From Vicia villosa (Eukaryota; Streptophyta; Magnoliopsida; Fabales; Fabaceae): a stretch of 64,000 nt of DNA. The stretch covers positions 74,683,553-74,747,552 of the forward strand of contig NC_081185.1 in NCBI RefSeq assembly GCF_029867415.1. Direction: 5' to 3'. Below the pieces are notes generated by a model, which was given only the letters and a program-made list of their open reading frames with translations, made no database searches and was not told the origin of the DNA. Both the position numbers and the translations under genes were made by a program. This document shows, piece after piece, positions 22,821-33,597 of this stretch (the first letter of the stretch is position 1; each line of letters begins with the position of its first letter).

Positions 22821-24089
22821 GATGATGACAAAAACATATATAAATGATATGAATTTGCGATCAGAAAGAATAGACGGCAAAAGACAAATTACACAGCTAT
22901 AGCATAAGCATATGAATATGTCTCCCCCTGAGATTAACAATCTCCCCCTGAGATAAATAATCTCCCCCTGAAATAAATACTCGAAGAACTTTAATAAAAG
23001 ACTTCCCTGATTATTTCGGTAGAGACGATCATATAAGCTTCTTGTCTTCAGAGAATTCATAGCTTCTGACTTCTGCTTCCATTGGACAGCTTCAGAACTA
23101 GAATTTCTTTAGATCCCTAGAACACTCACAGCTTCTGATTCCTGCTTCCATCTTGGACAGCTTCAGAACTTGAATTTCTTTGATCTTCTGAACATTCACA
23201 GCTTCTGACTTCTGCTTCCATCTAGGACAGCTTCAGAACTTGAATTTCTTTGATCTTCTGAACATTCACAGCTTCTGATTTCTGCTTCCATTTAGGACAG
23301 CTTCAGAACTTGAGTTTTCTGGATCTTTAGAACATTCACAGCTTCTGATTTCTGCTTCCCTCGGATAGCTTCAGAGCTTTGAATTTCTACCAACATCACT
23401 TCATGCTAGATTTGTATCAGAACATTGTTGAATGTATCAGAGCATCATCTGAGCATCTCTACATCCTGAAATGTTACAGAACAAAAACTAAACGACAAAA
23501 GTCAGCATGAACGAGTCAGAACATAAAATGTATATTAGAACACATGATATGTATCAGAGCCATATAGGCTAAAATAATGTATCAGAGCAAATAGAATTTT
23601 GTCAAATCAAATAGACAAATATGGATCAAATTCTATCTTCTTTCTTGCTTCTGATTTCTGAGGCTTGACAGCACTCAGCTTGCTTCAGTTTCCATGGTTT
23701 TTCTTCTTGTGTTTGCTTTGAAGATTCTCTTCATTTCTTTATACCTGCAAAACACTTAAACCATATAGAACTTGCAGTTCTTGTTAGTAAATGTGTGGGA
23801 GCTTTGCCCAGCAACTGATAGATTTAATCAAATCATTTATCATTTATCTTCTCCCCCTTTTTGTCATAACATCAAAAAGAATATTTCAAAAGATTCAGAT
23901 GAATAAAGCGACAAGTAAAATCACTGGAATGTAAATCAAGGAAACTTTTTATTGATAACCAACAAGAAGGATTACATGAAGATGTTTAACAAGCAGATGC
24001 AACAAGGAAACGAAAACTACTAAGACCAAAGCCTAAGACCCTAGCTAAGACAAAAACTGTGTCAGCATGCCATGAAGGAGTGAAGCGCA
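22821..24089 (-). other. Maximus-A 3' non-coding region with tandem repeats and extra polypurine boxes
   Basis: It contains about five copies of a roughly 70-base unit (core GAAGCTGTCC...GGAAGCAGAA..TCAGAAGCTGTGA, minus strand) at about 23040-23400. It also has TCAGGGGGAGATT-type boxes at about 22921-22975 and AAAAAGGGGGAGAA near 23851-23866. The order matches 41674-42868 of Maximus-B. No coding sequence recognised. Confidence 0.8.
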
Positions 24090-24485
24090 TCATTGACTGC
24101 TTCTTGGGCTTCCAGGCGAGGGTTCAGGGAGACTTGGTTCTGATGCAGATCTTCCACAATCTTTATCAGAGACAATATTCTCAGCAGGTGAAGATGAAGA
24201 GATTTCTTCGGAATGGGTTGAGGGAGAGGAAAGGTTAGATGAAGAGGAAGTTGAGTCTAGAAGGAAACAGGATGAGGAAGAAGATGGAGATGATGGAGGG
24301 CTTTCACCAGGAGGTTGAAACACACGTCTAGAATAGTTTCCAGATAACATTGCTTCGAATGGATTCACCTTGAGAGGATCATAGGTGATTTTTATCTTTT
24401 TGGGTTTGGAAGGAGATGTTTCAACAGCTTTTCTTTTGTTGTTTTGATCTTTTCCATGGTTTCCTGGGCTTGATGAGGAGTTCAT
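24090..24485 (-). CDS. Maximus-A short third ORF (Ser-rich, unknown)
   Basis: A 131-codon ORF from the ATG at 24485. An in-frame extension to 24662 lacks an ATG near its start and encodes only hydrophobic, non-conserved sequence. The product has a basic, nuclear-localisation-like stretch (NKRKAVETSPSKPKKIKI), then long Ser/Pro runs. It lies where SIRE/Maximus elements keep their third, so-called envelope-like ORF, but it is much shorter than the 913-residue ORF of Maximus-B and shares no obvious sequence with it. I see no transmembrane helix in the part from the ATG. It may be a truncated third ORF; function unknown. Confidence 0.5.
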   Translation of the reverse strand: MNSSSSPGNHGKDQNNKRKAVETSPSKPKKIKITYDPLKVNPFEAMLSGNYSRRVFQPPGESPPSSPSSSSSCFLLDSTSSSSNLSSPSTHSEEISSSSPAENIVSDKDCGRSASEPSLPEPSPGSPRSSQ

Positions 24486-24927
24486 GATGGATTTGCAGAT
24501 AATGAACGGGTAGGGTTTGATATGAATGCAAAAAGATAGAGTGAATAGAGAAAATATGAGAGGGAAGGAAAAAAGATTGAAGAATATAAAGAAAAACTGA
24601 AAGAGAGTTAATGATGAAAAGCATTTAATGTTACGTGACGTGAGGAGAGATAATAAAGACAAATGAGGTGACTAGCACAGTTACCTATGGTCGGCGTCCC
24701 TTCAACTGCACGCGCGCTTATCCATGAACAGTAACGACAGGTTTACCATCCCGAGATAAAACGTTACAGCTGTTTTGCTTTAAAAGAGGTTCTGAATCAA
24801 CTTAGATAATGAAACGTTAGTAATAACCGAATCATAATTTCTAAAAGATTTCAATCAGAACTTCTGATTAAAAAAAAATTCCATTTTCACTTCAGAAGAT
24901 ACTCATACATAAGAACTTCTCATCCTC

Positions 24928-27900
24928 TCATTCTGGGCATAAATCCATACTGATGTTCTTCAGAATGAACTTAAACCTATCTTCAGCCAGGGGTTTTGTA
25001 AAAATATCAGCCCATTGATGGTCTGTATCAACAAAGTTTAAAGATATAACACCCTTCTGAACATAGTCCCTTATGAAATGATGTTTAATCTCAATATGTT
25101 TAGCTTTTGAATGAAGAATAGGATTCTTAGATAAACATATAGCAGAAGTATTATCACAGAATATAGGAATGTTACTCTCAAATATCTGATAATCTTCTAA
25201 CTGACTCTTCATCCAGAGCATCTGTGTACTGCAACCAGCAGCAGCGACATATTCTGCTTCTGTTGTTGATAGAGCAATAGTTGCTTGCTTCTTGCTATAC
25301 CAGGAGATCAAATGACTTCCAAGAAATTGGCAACTTCCTGAAGTACTCTTTCTTTCAATTCTGTCTCCAGCATAGTCAGCATCACAGAATCCTACTAAGT
25401 TGTATTCTTTAGATTTTCTGTAAACTAAGCCAACATTAGTAGTACCTTTCAGATACCTTAGAATTCTCTTAACAGCCGTTAAATGAGATTCTCTAGGATC
25501 TGATTGGAATCTAGCACACAAACAAACACTGAACAGAATGTCAGGTCTAGAAGCAGTCAGATATAGAAGAGATCCAATCATACCTCTGTATAACTTCTGA
25601 TCTACCTTCTTACTTACCTCATCCTTACCTAGGATGCATGTTGGATGCATAGGAGTTTTGGCTTCTTTGCAGTCTAGAAGATTAAACTTCTTCAGAAGTT
25701 CCTTCACATACTTGGTTTGGTGAACATACGTTCCTTCTGATGTTTGATTTATTTGTATTCCAAGGAAATACTTGAGTTCTCCCATCATGCTCATTTCAAA
25801 CTCAGCCTGCATAGACTCAGCAAACTCCTTTCCAAGTGTAGCATTAGATGTTCCAAAAATAATATCATCTACATATATTTGACAAATTAAAATATCCCTT
25901 TTAAAGGTTTTACAAAAGAGAGTAGTGTCCACTTTTCCTCTAGTGAAACCATTATCCAGAAGGAAAGAACTTAAGCGTTCATACCAAGCTCTGGGAGCCT
26001 GTTTCAATCCATACAATGATTTCTTTAGTTTAAAAACATGATTAGGAGACATAGAGTCTTCAAAACCAGGAGGTTGATGGACATAAGCTTCTTCATCTAT
26101 ATAACCATTTAAGAAGGCACTCTTAACATCCATCTGATAGAGAGTGATGTTATGTTGAGTGGCAAATGAAATTAATAGACGAATAGATTCTAACCTGGCC
26201 ACTGGTGCAAAGGTTTCTGTATAGTCAATCCCTTCTTGCTGACTATAACCCTGAGCCACCAGTCTGGCTTTGTTCCTTACCACTTCACCTTTCTCACTGA
26301 GCTTGTTTCTGAAGACCCATTTTGTACCGATTATATTGAATCCATCTGGTCTAGGAACAAGATCCCAAACATCATTCCTTGTAAACTGATTCAGTTCTTC
26401 TTGCATAGCAATTATCCAGTCTGGATCTTCTAGAGCATGATCAACAGAAGTTGGCTCGATCAAAGATACAAGACCTAATTGACAATCTGCATTGTTCTTA
26501 AGGAATGCTCTTGTTCTGATTGGATCATCCTTCTTTCCAAGAATGACATCTTCTGAATGACCAGAGATGAGTCTGGATGATCTTCTGACAGATGGTTCTT
26601 CAGATATGCTTAGATTCTCCAGAGAAGCTGATACTTGATCTTCAGATTCTTTGCTTCTGAGAAGCTCTGCTTCTGATGCGTTGCTTCTTGGCTCAACAAC
26701 TTCTGATATATCAATATCACAATCTGCAAAATTATCAAACTGCTTTGGTTTTTCAGAACCAAGCTTATCATCAAACCTGATATTGATTGATTCTTCTACA
26801 ATCAATGTTTCAGTATTGTATACTCTGTAGCCTTTTGAGCGTTCAGAATATCCAAGAAGGAAACACTTTTGTGCTTTGGAATCAAACTTACCAAGATGAT
26901 CTTTAGTGTTTAGAATAAAGCATACACATCCAAAAGGATGGAAATATGAAATGTTAGGCTTTCTATTCTTCCACAATTCATAAGGAGTCTTATTAAGAAT
27001 AGGTCTGATAGAGATTCTATTCTGAATATAGCATGCAGTGTTTATTGCTTCTGCCCAAAAATGCTTAGCCATATTGGTTTCATTGGTCATGGTTCTGGCC
27101 ATTTCTTGCAGAGTCCTATTCTTTCGTTCTACAACCCCATTTTGCTGTGGAGTTCTAGGACAAGAGAAATCATGGGCAATACCATTTTCTTTGAAGAATT
27201 CTTCAAAGGATCTGTTCTCAAATTCACCACCATGATCACTTCTGACCTTTATGATTTTACACTCTTTTTCAGATTGAATCTGAATGCAGAAATCAAAGAA
27301 CACTGAATGAGTCTCATCCTTGTGTTTCAAGAATTTTACCCATGTCCAGCGGCTATAATCATCTACGATGACTAATCCATATTTCTTCCCTCTGACAGAT
27401 GCTGTTTTGACTGGGCCAAACAGATCAATGTGCAAGAGTTCTAATGGCCTTGAGGTAGAAACAACATTCTTGGACTTGAATGCAGGTTTGGAGAACTTGC
27501 CCTTCTGACATGCTTCACAAAGAGCATCTGATTTGAATTTCAGATTAGGGAGTCCTCTGACAAGATTTAGTTTGTTAATCTGAGAAATCTTTCTCAAACT
27601 AGCATGACCTAATCTTCTGTGCCAGACCCACTGCTCTTCAGAAACAGACATAAGACAAGTCACCTTCTGACTCATAAGATCTTGCAGATCTGTCTTATAA
27701 ATGTTGTTCTTCCTCTTGCCTGTAAATAGGATTGAGCCATCCTTCTGATTTACAGCCTTGCAAGACTCTTGATTAAAGATTATATCATAACCATTGTCAC
27801 TCAATTGACTGATAGATAAGAGGTTATGTGTTAATCCTTCTACAAGAAGTACATTAGAAATGGAAGGAGAGTTACCAGACTTTATAGTTCCAGAGCCAAT

Positions 27901-28062
27901 TATCTTGCCCTTCTGATCTCCTCCAAACTTGACTTCTCCTCCAGACTTAAGCACCAGGTCTTGGAACATAGACCTTCTTCCTGTCATGTGTCGTGAGCAT
28001 CCAGAGTCCAGGTACCATGACATGTTGTGCTTTGTCCTTTTTGCAGTCAAGGATATCTGCAA
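24928..28062 (-). CDS. Maximus-A Pol: protease, integrase, RT, RNase H
   Basis: An open frame of about 1044 codons. The protease active site is LDSGCS (D19). The integrase HHCC is H148, H153, C182, C185, and the triad is D213, D276, E312 (ERKNRTLQE). RT carries the QMDVKSAFLNG block near 643-653, the SLYGLKQAPRAWYE motif and YVDD at 730-733. RNase H has D894 (CDADYAGD), E937 (TEAEY) and D970 (CDNTSA). No domain is missing or broken. The frame has no ATG at its left end; it overlaps gag by about 115 bases in the +1 frame, so Pol would need frameshifting, or one indel separates it from gag. Maximus-A is the likeliest local source of enzymes. Confidence 0.95.
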   Translation of the reverse strand: MQISLTAKRTKHNMSWYLDSGCSRHMTGRRSMFQDLVLKSGGEVKFGGDQKGKIIGSGTIKSGNSPSISNVLLVEGLTHNLLSISQLSDNGYDIIFNQESCKAVNQKDGSILFTGKRKNNIYKTDLQDLMSQKVTCLMSVSEEQWVWHRRLGHASLRKISQINKLNLVRGLPNLKFKSDALCEACQKGKFSKPAFKSKNVVSTSRPLELLHIDLFGPVKTASVRGKKYGLVIVDDYSRWTWVKFLKHKDETHSVFFDFCIQIQSEKECKIIKVRSDHGGEFENRSFEEFFKENGIAHDFSCPRTPQQNGVVERKNRTLQEMARTMTNETNMAKHFWAEAINTACYIQNRISIRPILNKTPYELWKNRKPNISYFHPFGCVCFILNTKDHLGKFDSKAQKCFLLGYSERSKGYRVYNTETLIVEESINIRFDDKLGSEKPKQFDNFADCDIDISEVVEPRSNASEAELLRSKESEDQVSASLENLSISEEPSVRRSSRLISGHSEDVILGKKDDPIRTRAFLKNNADCQLGLVSLIEPTSVDHALEDPDWIIAMQEELNQFTRNDVWDLVPRPDGFNIIGTKWVFRNKLSEKGEVVRNKARLVAQGYSQQEGIDYTETFAPVARLESIRLLISFATQHNITLYQMDVKSAFLNGYIDEEAYVHQPPGFEDSMSPNHVFKLKKSLYGLKQAPRAWYERLSSFLLDNGFTRGKVDTTLFCKTFKRDILICQIYVDDIIFGTSNATLGKEFAESMQAEFEMSMMGELKYFLGIQINQTSEGTYVHQTKYVKELLKKFNLLDCKEAKTPMHPTCILGKDEVSKKVDQKLYRGMIGSLLYLTASRPDILFSVCLCARFQSDPRESHLTAVKRILRYLKGTTNVGLVYRKSKEYNLVGFCDADYAGDRIERKSTSGSCQFLGSHLISWYSKKQATIALSTTEAEYVAAAGCSTQMLWMKSQLEDYQIFESNIPIFCDNTSAICLSKNPILHSKAKHIEIKHHFIRDYVQKGVISLNFVDTDHQWADIFTKPLAEDRFKFILKNISMDLCPE

Positions 28063-29866
28063 TAGGAATAATCTTATCCTTAGGTACCCACATCTTTTTG
28101 GGTCCTTTCTTGTTAGATTTTCTCAAGTTCTGATTGAACTTGGGTTTAACATTGTAAGCAATAGGAGGAACAGCATGATAATTTTTAATGTGAGTTTCAT
28201 GATATTTCCTAGGTTGTGTCACATGCTTTTTGGTGTGTGTTATGTGAAAACTTTGAGCATGTGAAGTGTGCCTAATATCATGAGAGTGGCCATACTTGAA
28301 CTGATCATACAATGGCTTGTATGTGAATTTCATTTCATCAACAGGTTCAAGTTTGTATGGGGTTTCACCTTCAAAACCAATGCCGACTCTTTTGTTTCCA
28401 GACACAGCAAATATCATAGAAGCTAGCTGACTTCTGCCAATACTTCTAGATAAGAACTTCCTGAAACTTAAATCATATTCTTTCAGAATATGGTTTAGAC
28501 TAGGAGTGGATTTTTCTGAATCAGAAGGAGATCCAACATTATTGGATAATTTTAAAAGTTTTTCTTTTAATTCAGAATTCTCCAATTCAAGCTTCTTTGT
28601 TTCAAATTCAAATAGCTTTTTCAGCTTTTTGTATTTGAGACTAATCTGAGACTTGAGTTCCAGAAGTTCAGTTAGACCGGAAACTAACTCATCTCTAGTA
28701 AGTTCAGAAAATACCTCTTCAGAATCTGATTTTGATGTAGATTCTGATCCGTCATCTTCTATCGCCATCAGCGCACAGTTGGCCTGCTCATCTTCAGAGT
28801 CTGAATCATCTTCTGACTCATCCCAGGTTGCCATAAGACCTTTCTTCTTATGAAACTTCTTCTTGGGATTTTCCTTCTGAAGATTTGGACATTCATTCTT
28901 GAAGTGTCCAGGCTCATTGCATTCATAGCACATGACCTTCTTCTTGTCAAATCTTCTGTCATCAGAAGATTCTCCACGTTCAAATTTCTTTGAACTTCTG
29001 AAGCCTCTGAACTTCCTTTGCTTGGTCTTCCAGAGTTGATTTAGCCTTCTGGAGATCAAGGACAGTTCATCTTCTTCTTCAGATTCTGATTCTTCAGGAT
29101 CTTCTTCTCTAGCCTGAAAAGCGTTAGTGCATTTCTTGATATTGGATTTCAATGCAATAGACTTACCTTTCTTTTGAGGATCATTTGCGTCCAGCTCTAT
29201 TTCATGACTTCTCAAGGCACTGATAAGCTCTTCCAGAGAAACTTCATTCAGATTCTTTGCAATCTTGAATGCAGTCACCATAGGACCCCATCTTCTGGGT
29301 AAGCTTCTGATGATCTTCTTTACATGATCAGCCTTGGTGTATCCCTTGTCAAGAACTCTCAATCCAGCAGTAAGAGTTTGAAATCTTGAAAACATCTTTT
29401 CAATGTCTTCATCATCCTCCATCTTGAAGGCTTCATACTTCTGGATTAAAGCTAGAGCTTTAGTCTCCTTGACTTGAGCATTTCCTTCATGAGTCATTTT
29501 CAAGGACTCATATATGTCATAGGCCGTTTCCCTGTTAGATATCTTCTCATACTCAGCATGAGAGATAGCATTCAGCAAAACAGTTCTGCATTTATGATGA
29601 TTCCTGAAAAGCTTCTTCTGATCATCATTCATTTCTTGCCTTGTCAGCTTTACGCCTCTGGCATTTACTGGATGTTTGTAACCATCCATCAGAAGATCCC
29701 ATAGATCACCATCTAGACCAAGAAAGTAACTTTCCAGTTTATCTTTCCAGTATTCAAAGTTTTCACCATCAAATACCGGCGGTCTAGTATAACCATTGTT
29801 ACCGTTGTATTGCTCAGCAGAGCCAGATGTAGATACAGGTGTAGACTTTTCACTTTCATCAACCAT
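27947..29866 (-). CDS. Maximus-A Gag
   Basis: 639 codons from the ATG at 29866. The N-terminal half (about 30-230) is the copia-type Gag core (YWKDKLESYFLG, ETAYDIYESL, LPRRWGPMVTAF, LEELISALRSHEIE). An acidic stretch follows at 255-268. The zinc knuckle is C313-x2-C316-x4-H321-x4-C326. The last part is Lys- and His-rich. Only a handful of residues differ from Maximus-B Gag until the last 42 residues, which differ almost completely. It acts as capsid and RNA-packaging protein in cytoplasmic particles. Its 3' end overlaps pol. Confidence 0.95.
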   Translation of the reverse strand: MVDESEKSTPVSTSGSAEQYNGNNGYTRPPVFDGENFEYWKDKLESYFLGLDGDLWDLLMDGYKHPVNARGVKLTRQEMNDDQKKLFRNHHKCRTVLLNAISHAEYEKISNRETAYDIYESLKMTHEGNAQVKETKALALIQKYEAFKMEDDEDIEKMFSRFQTLTAGLRVLDKGYTKADHVKKIIRSLPRRWGPMVTAFKIAKNLNEVSLEELISALRSHEIELDANDPQKKGKSIALKSNIKKCTNAFQAREEDPEESESEEEDELSLISRRLNQLWKTKQRKFRGFRSSKKFERGESSDDRRFDKKKVMCYECNEPGHFKNECPNLQKENPKKKFHKKKGLMATWDESEDDSDSEDEQANCALMAIEDDGSESTSKSDSEEVFSELTRDELVSGLTELLELKSQISLKYKKLKKLFEFETKKLELENSELKEKLLKLSNNVGSPSDSEKSTPSLNHILKEYDLSFRKFLSRSIGRSQLASMIFAVSGNKRVGIGFEGETPYKLEPVDEMKFTYKPLYDQFKYGHSHDIRHTSHAQSFHITHTKKHVTQPRKYHETHIKNYHAVPPIAYNVKPKFNQNLRKSNKKGPKKMWVPKDKIIPIADILDCKKDKAQHVMVPGLWMLTTHDRKKVYVPRPGA

Positions 29867-29935
29867 CTTTTACTGAAGCGTTTTTCTCTTTCCTGAATCT
29901 TTTCTAAACACGGTTAAGTGCTTGCACCTTAGAAC

Positions 29936-29953
29936 CGGCGCTCTGATGCCAAT
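29936..29953 (-). other. Primer-binding site of Maximus-A
   Basis: TTGGCATCAGAGC on the minus strand, directly after the 5' LTR. It is one base off the common copia TGGTATCAGAGC initiator-methionine tRNA site. Confidence 0.85.
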
Positions 29954-31163
29954 TGAAGGATAGAAAAACACTTAGAAAGGGGGGGTTTGAATAAGTGTAG
30001 CTTTAAAAACTTGACAGATAAAAATAAATTGCACAGTTATTTTTATCCTGGTTCGTTGTTAACTAAACTACTCCAGTCCACCCCCGCAGAGATGATTTAC
30101 CTCAACTGAGGATTTAATCCACTAATCGCACGGATTACAATGGTTTTCCACTTAGTCAGCAACTAAGTCTTCCAGAGTCTTCTGATCACACACTGATCAC
30201 TCCAGGAACAACTGCTTAGATACCCTCTAAGACTTTTCTAGAGTCTACTGATCCACACGATCACTCTAGTTACAACCTGCTTAGATAACCTCTAAGACTT
30301 CCTAGAGTATTCTGATCCACACGATCACTCTAGTTCCTTACAACTTAATGTAATCAATTCTAAGAGTATTACAAATGCTTCTAAAAAGCGATAATCACAA
30401 CTGTGATATTTCTCTTAATCGTTTAAGCTTAATCTCACTAAAATATTACAACAGCAATGTAGTGAGCTTTGATGAAGATGAAGATTCTGAGCTTTGATTT
30501 GAACAGAGTTTAAGCAAGTTAATTTGAGTTGTTTCGGTGTGAAATCGTTAACCTTGCTTCTCATCAGAACTTCATATTTATAGGCGTTGGAGAAGATGAC
30601 CGTTGAATGCATTTAATGCTTTGCGTGTTCCGTACAGCATCGCATTTAATGTTATACGCTTTTGTCAACTGCCTCGAGCCTTGTTCACGCTGTGTCTACT
30701 GACGTAGCCTAGAATAGCTTTTAACGTTCCTTTTGTCAGTCAGCGTAGCTTGCCACTTGTACTTCCTTCTGATCTGATGTTTGTGAATACAACGTTTGAA
30801 TATCATCAGAGTCAAACAGCTTGGTGCAAAGCATCTTCTGATCTTCTGACCTTGAAGTGCTTCTGAGCGTGATACCATCAGTACTTCAGTGCTTCTGTTC
30901 TCTTGTTCTTCTGATGCTTCCATAGACCCATGTTCTGATTCTGCTTCGACCATCTTCTGATGTCTTGCCAGACCATGTTCTGATGTTGCATGCTGAACCC
31001 TTTGAGACAAAGCTTCTGAGCGCTGAATTATGCGTACTCTTTATATATATTTCCTGAAAAGGAAATTGCAATGGATTAGAGTACCATATAATCTTAAGCA
31101 AAATTCATATTATTGTTATCATCAAAACTAAGATAATTGATCAGAACGAATCTTGTTCTAACA
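29954..31163 (-). repeat. 5' LTR of Maximus-A (1210 bases)
   Basis: Same limits and content as the 3' copy. Differences seen by eye include TTTCGG/TTTTGG, CATCAG/CATCCG, AGAATAG/AGAGTAG, CAGCTTGG/CAGTTTGG and AACGAATC/AACAAATC. It is inserted 7 bases inside the Ogre-2 5' LTR. Confidence 0.95.
30575..30582 (-). promoter_or_regulatory. TATA box of the Maximus-A 5' LTR
   Basis: TATAAATA on the minus strand within GCCTATAAATATGAAG, about 580 bases into the LTR. This is the likeliest core promoter for element transcription. Confidence 0.6.
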
Positions 31164-33575
31164 TCATACCCCAAAATTTGCCCATACTATTTCTCTTATA
31201 CAAATTCAAATCAATACATAAAGCTCCAAGACACATTCTCCTATACAAGGCTCAGAAACTAGGGTTTGGTTTGTTCAAAGGAAAATCAATGAATCAATGG
31301 CTCCAAGGCATCCTATATGGCTCAATATATCTCACATTATCTCTGTGACAAGTATCAAGTCTCAGCTCAAAGGATTGATCACTCAAATGCTCAGAAAGTC
31401 AACAATCGACTGGGTTGACCTAAAAGTCAACTGTGGGCAAAGTAAGGTCAAAACTCCTGATTTTTTGTCAAGATCCTAATATTGAAGTATCATTCACCAT
31501 TTGATCAAGTATTGATCATGGTTCATCAAGGAAATATCAAAAATCAACAATTCAAAAAAGTTTCTAAATTAGGGTTTTCATAGGAGAAAGTTAACTGAAC
31601 TTTGACCAGCCATAACTTTCACATGGAACATCAAAATTTTTTCATCCAAAGCTAACTTTGAAGGAAATTGGATTCTCTACATTTTTGTCTCTCACATGCC
31701 AAGTCTAAAAATGCTTCATTTGAGAGATATGGACCAAAACATTACAGGTCCTTTTCAAAAGTCAACCAAAAGACATTTTTTTCAAAAGAACATACAAGGA
31801 GCATGGAAAGTTATTTTGATATGAGACCAAAGACACTGATTAGAGGACTCTCTAAGGTTTCAAAAAAATCATAGAACACCTCCATAACCCAAAATTGAGA
31901 GAGATACGCCTTGTCAAAGTTGGACCATTTTGGAGGGAAAAATATGAAGTAAAAGGATTCAAATTGAGATTTTTTGCAAAGGAGCCCAAGTAATTATGGC
32001 CCAATCTTGATCCACAAGTCATCTAAAGTCTCAAACCTAATTCCCACGAAATTTTGACTTTTATTTGATTTTATATAAAATTTTTGATCATTTAAATGTG
32101 ATAATTAACTTATATAAATCATGAAAATCAAATATTTCATTAAAGAGCCAAATTCAATCATAATCAATCATCAATAATATCACATAATCCATAAAATTTC
32201 GTGCAAAGCAAGACTTGGAGAAAAAGATTGGAATTGGCTAGTTTTAGAAAGATTTAAGAATCAAATTTTCCCAAATTTCCAATCAATGATTCAAGAAGAT
32301 TTCTTCCAATTCTATAACCCTAATTTAGTCTCCTATATATACACAAACAATCCAGATTACAAGGGCACGAATTCTGCAGCCAGAGGAATTCTGCAGCCAG
32401 AGGAATCCAGATCTCCTATCTATTTATTTTAATTTCTTATCCTTTTGTTTTTTATTAGGGTTAGCTATGTTTACCTCTGAGTTGATAATGCACTCACCCT
32501 ACTTCTGCTTGCTATTTTTCCCACCTTTTCAGGGTTTGCTAACCGTCAAGGCTCGAATAGTCGGTAACCCTAAACGTTAATCTCCTTTATTCTTCTGCTT
32601 TTATTTATCTATTTATTATCCTCCGCTGGTTTCATTTTCCCTTCCCCCCGCTGGTTTCATTTTCCCTTTCCCCATTATTACTTTAATTGTTAATATTAGT
32701 TGTTGTGGTTAGTAATTCTAGGGAGTGCATGCCTGTAATTAACCTAGAATAACTAATTATAAGATAAATTTTTGAATCAAATCACGTGATTGGTGCACAC
32801 ACACACACTTTTGGGGTAACCTCTCTGTTGCCTGTTGCCTTGTTGCCTGTTGCCTTGTTGCCTGTTGCCTTGTTGCTTGTTGCCTTGTGTTTCTTGCAGA
32901 ATAGCCATGTCCCTCGAATACGAGGATACCTCAGCCATGTTGCCTCGGTTATGCAAAGGTCATACGACCCTAATGATGTTGCCTTCGATACACCAATATG
33001 ACCTCGACCCTCGAAAGTTGCCTACGAAAAGGCTGAGGTATCTTCTGGCTGCCTACGAAAGGCTATTCTGGTTCTTCCCTTAGACTACCTGCCTCTCTAT
33101 GGCATGGGACATTCTTATGGCGAACAAACTCTCGATGACCCTTCAACCTCCAAATGAAAGGCTTCCTGTCCTCTTATGGTATGGATAGACCCTTTCACCC
33201 TTAAAGGCTAAAAGAGCATTTTTCATCTAACCAGGTAATTGCCCCTAATTGCTTTGCCTTGCTCTAAAAATGTTTTTTTTCATATTCTTTCTCATAAACC
33301 TTCAAAATGGCTACGCTCATTTACGAGCTAAAGTCCATTTTCTTTTCTTCTACATTTCTTAAAACAAAGAGCAAAGCAATTAAGAGCCCATGGAAAACCA
33401 TGGATGCAAAGGATGCCTTACACCTTCCCTTTGCATAATTACCCCCTGAACCCTGTTTTTATTTAAAAGGTTTTTCCTGTTCTTTTAGCCTTTCCGATAT
33501 TTGGATAAAATAAAAGTCGGTGGCGACTCTTGCTATCCGCACATTTCGATATAAAGGTCAGTTCACTGTATTACA
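31164..33575 (+). repeat. 5' LTR of Ogre-2, main part (with a 1.36 kb deletion)
   Basis: Starts with the duplicated tcata and continues CCCCAAAATTTGCCC, collinear with the 3' LTR (49224-53001). Near 32365-32430 the sequence jumps over about 1.4 kb of the 3' copy. At the joint ATTCTGCAGCCAGAGGA is present twice, followed by a short stretch not seen in the other LTR. A 15-base CTGTTGCCTTGTTGC repeat near 32828-32885 has one more copy than in the 3' LTR. GGTGGCGACTCT at 33519-33530 resembles the primer site. The LTR ends GTATTACA at 33575. Confidence 0.92.
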
Positions 33576-33579
33576 GAAC

Positions 33580-33597
33580 TGGCGACTCTGCTGGGGA
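33580..33597 (+). other. Primer-binding site of Ogre-2
   Basis: TGGCGACTCTGCTGGGGA, four bases after the LTR end. Same arginine-tRNA-type site as in other Ogre elements. Confidence 0.9.

Larger units (their letters stand above)
21597..31163 (-). mobile_element. Maximus-A: complete SIRE/Maximus-type Ty1/copia retrotransposon (9567 bases)
   Basis: Two 1210-base LTRs (29954-31163 is 5', 21597-22806 is 3') are flanked by the target duplication tcata (21592-21596 and 31164-31168). The order is primer site, gag, pol (protease, integrase, RT, RNase H), a short third ORF, repetitive 3' region and polypurine tract. The integrase-before-RT order defines Ty1/copia; the third ORF after pol points to the SIRE/Maximus lineage. 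Gag and pol are open, and the LTRs differ at about five sites by eye, so the insertion is recent. It is the only element here with an intact-looking pol. Confidence 0.95.

Noticed and set aside
24486..24662. Hydrophobic N-terminal extension of the Maximus-A third ORF as a signal peptide
   Set aside because: The extension starts at a TTG, not an ATG. The corresponding Maximus-B spacer is CT-rich untranslated DNA, so the hydrophobic residues come from a T-rich 5' UTR.
31297..31874. Small plus-strand ORFs repeated in both Ogre-2 LTRs (also 49359-49936)
   Set aside because: Duplicated only because the LTRs are duplicated; frames are short and have no known domain.
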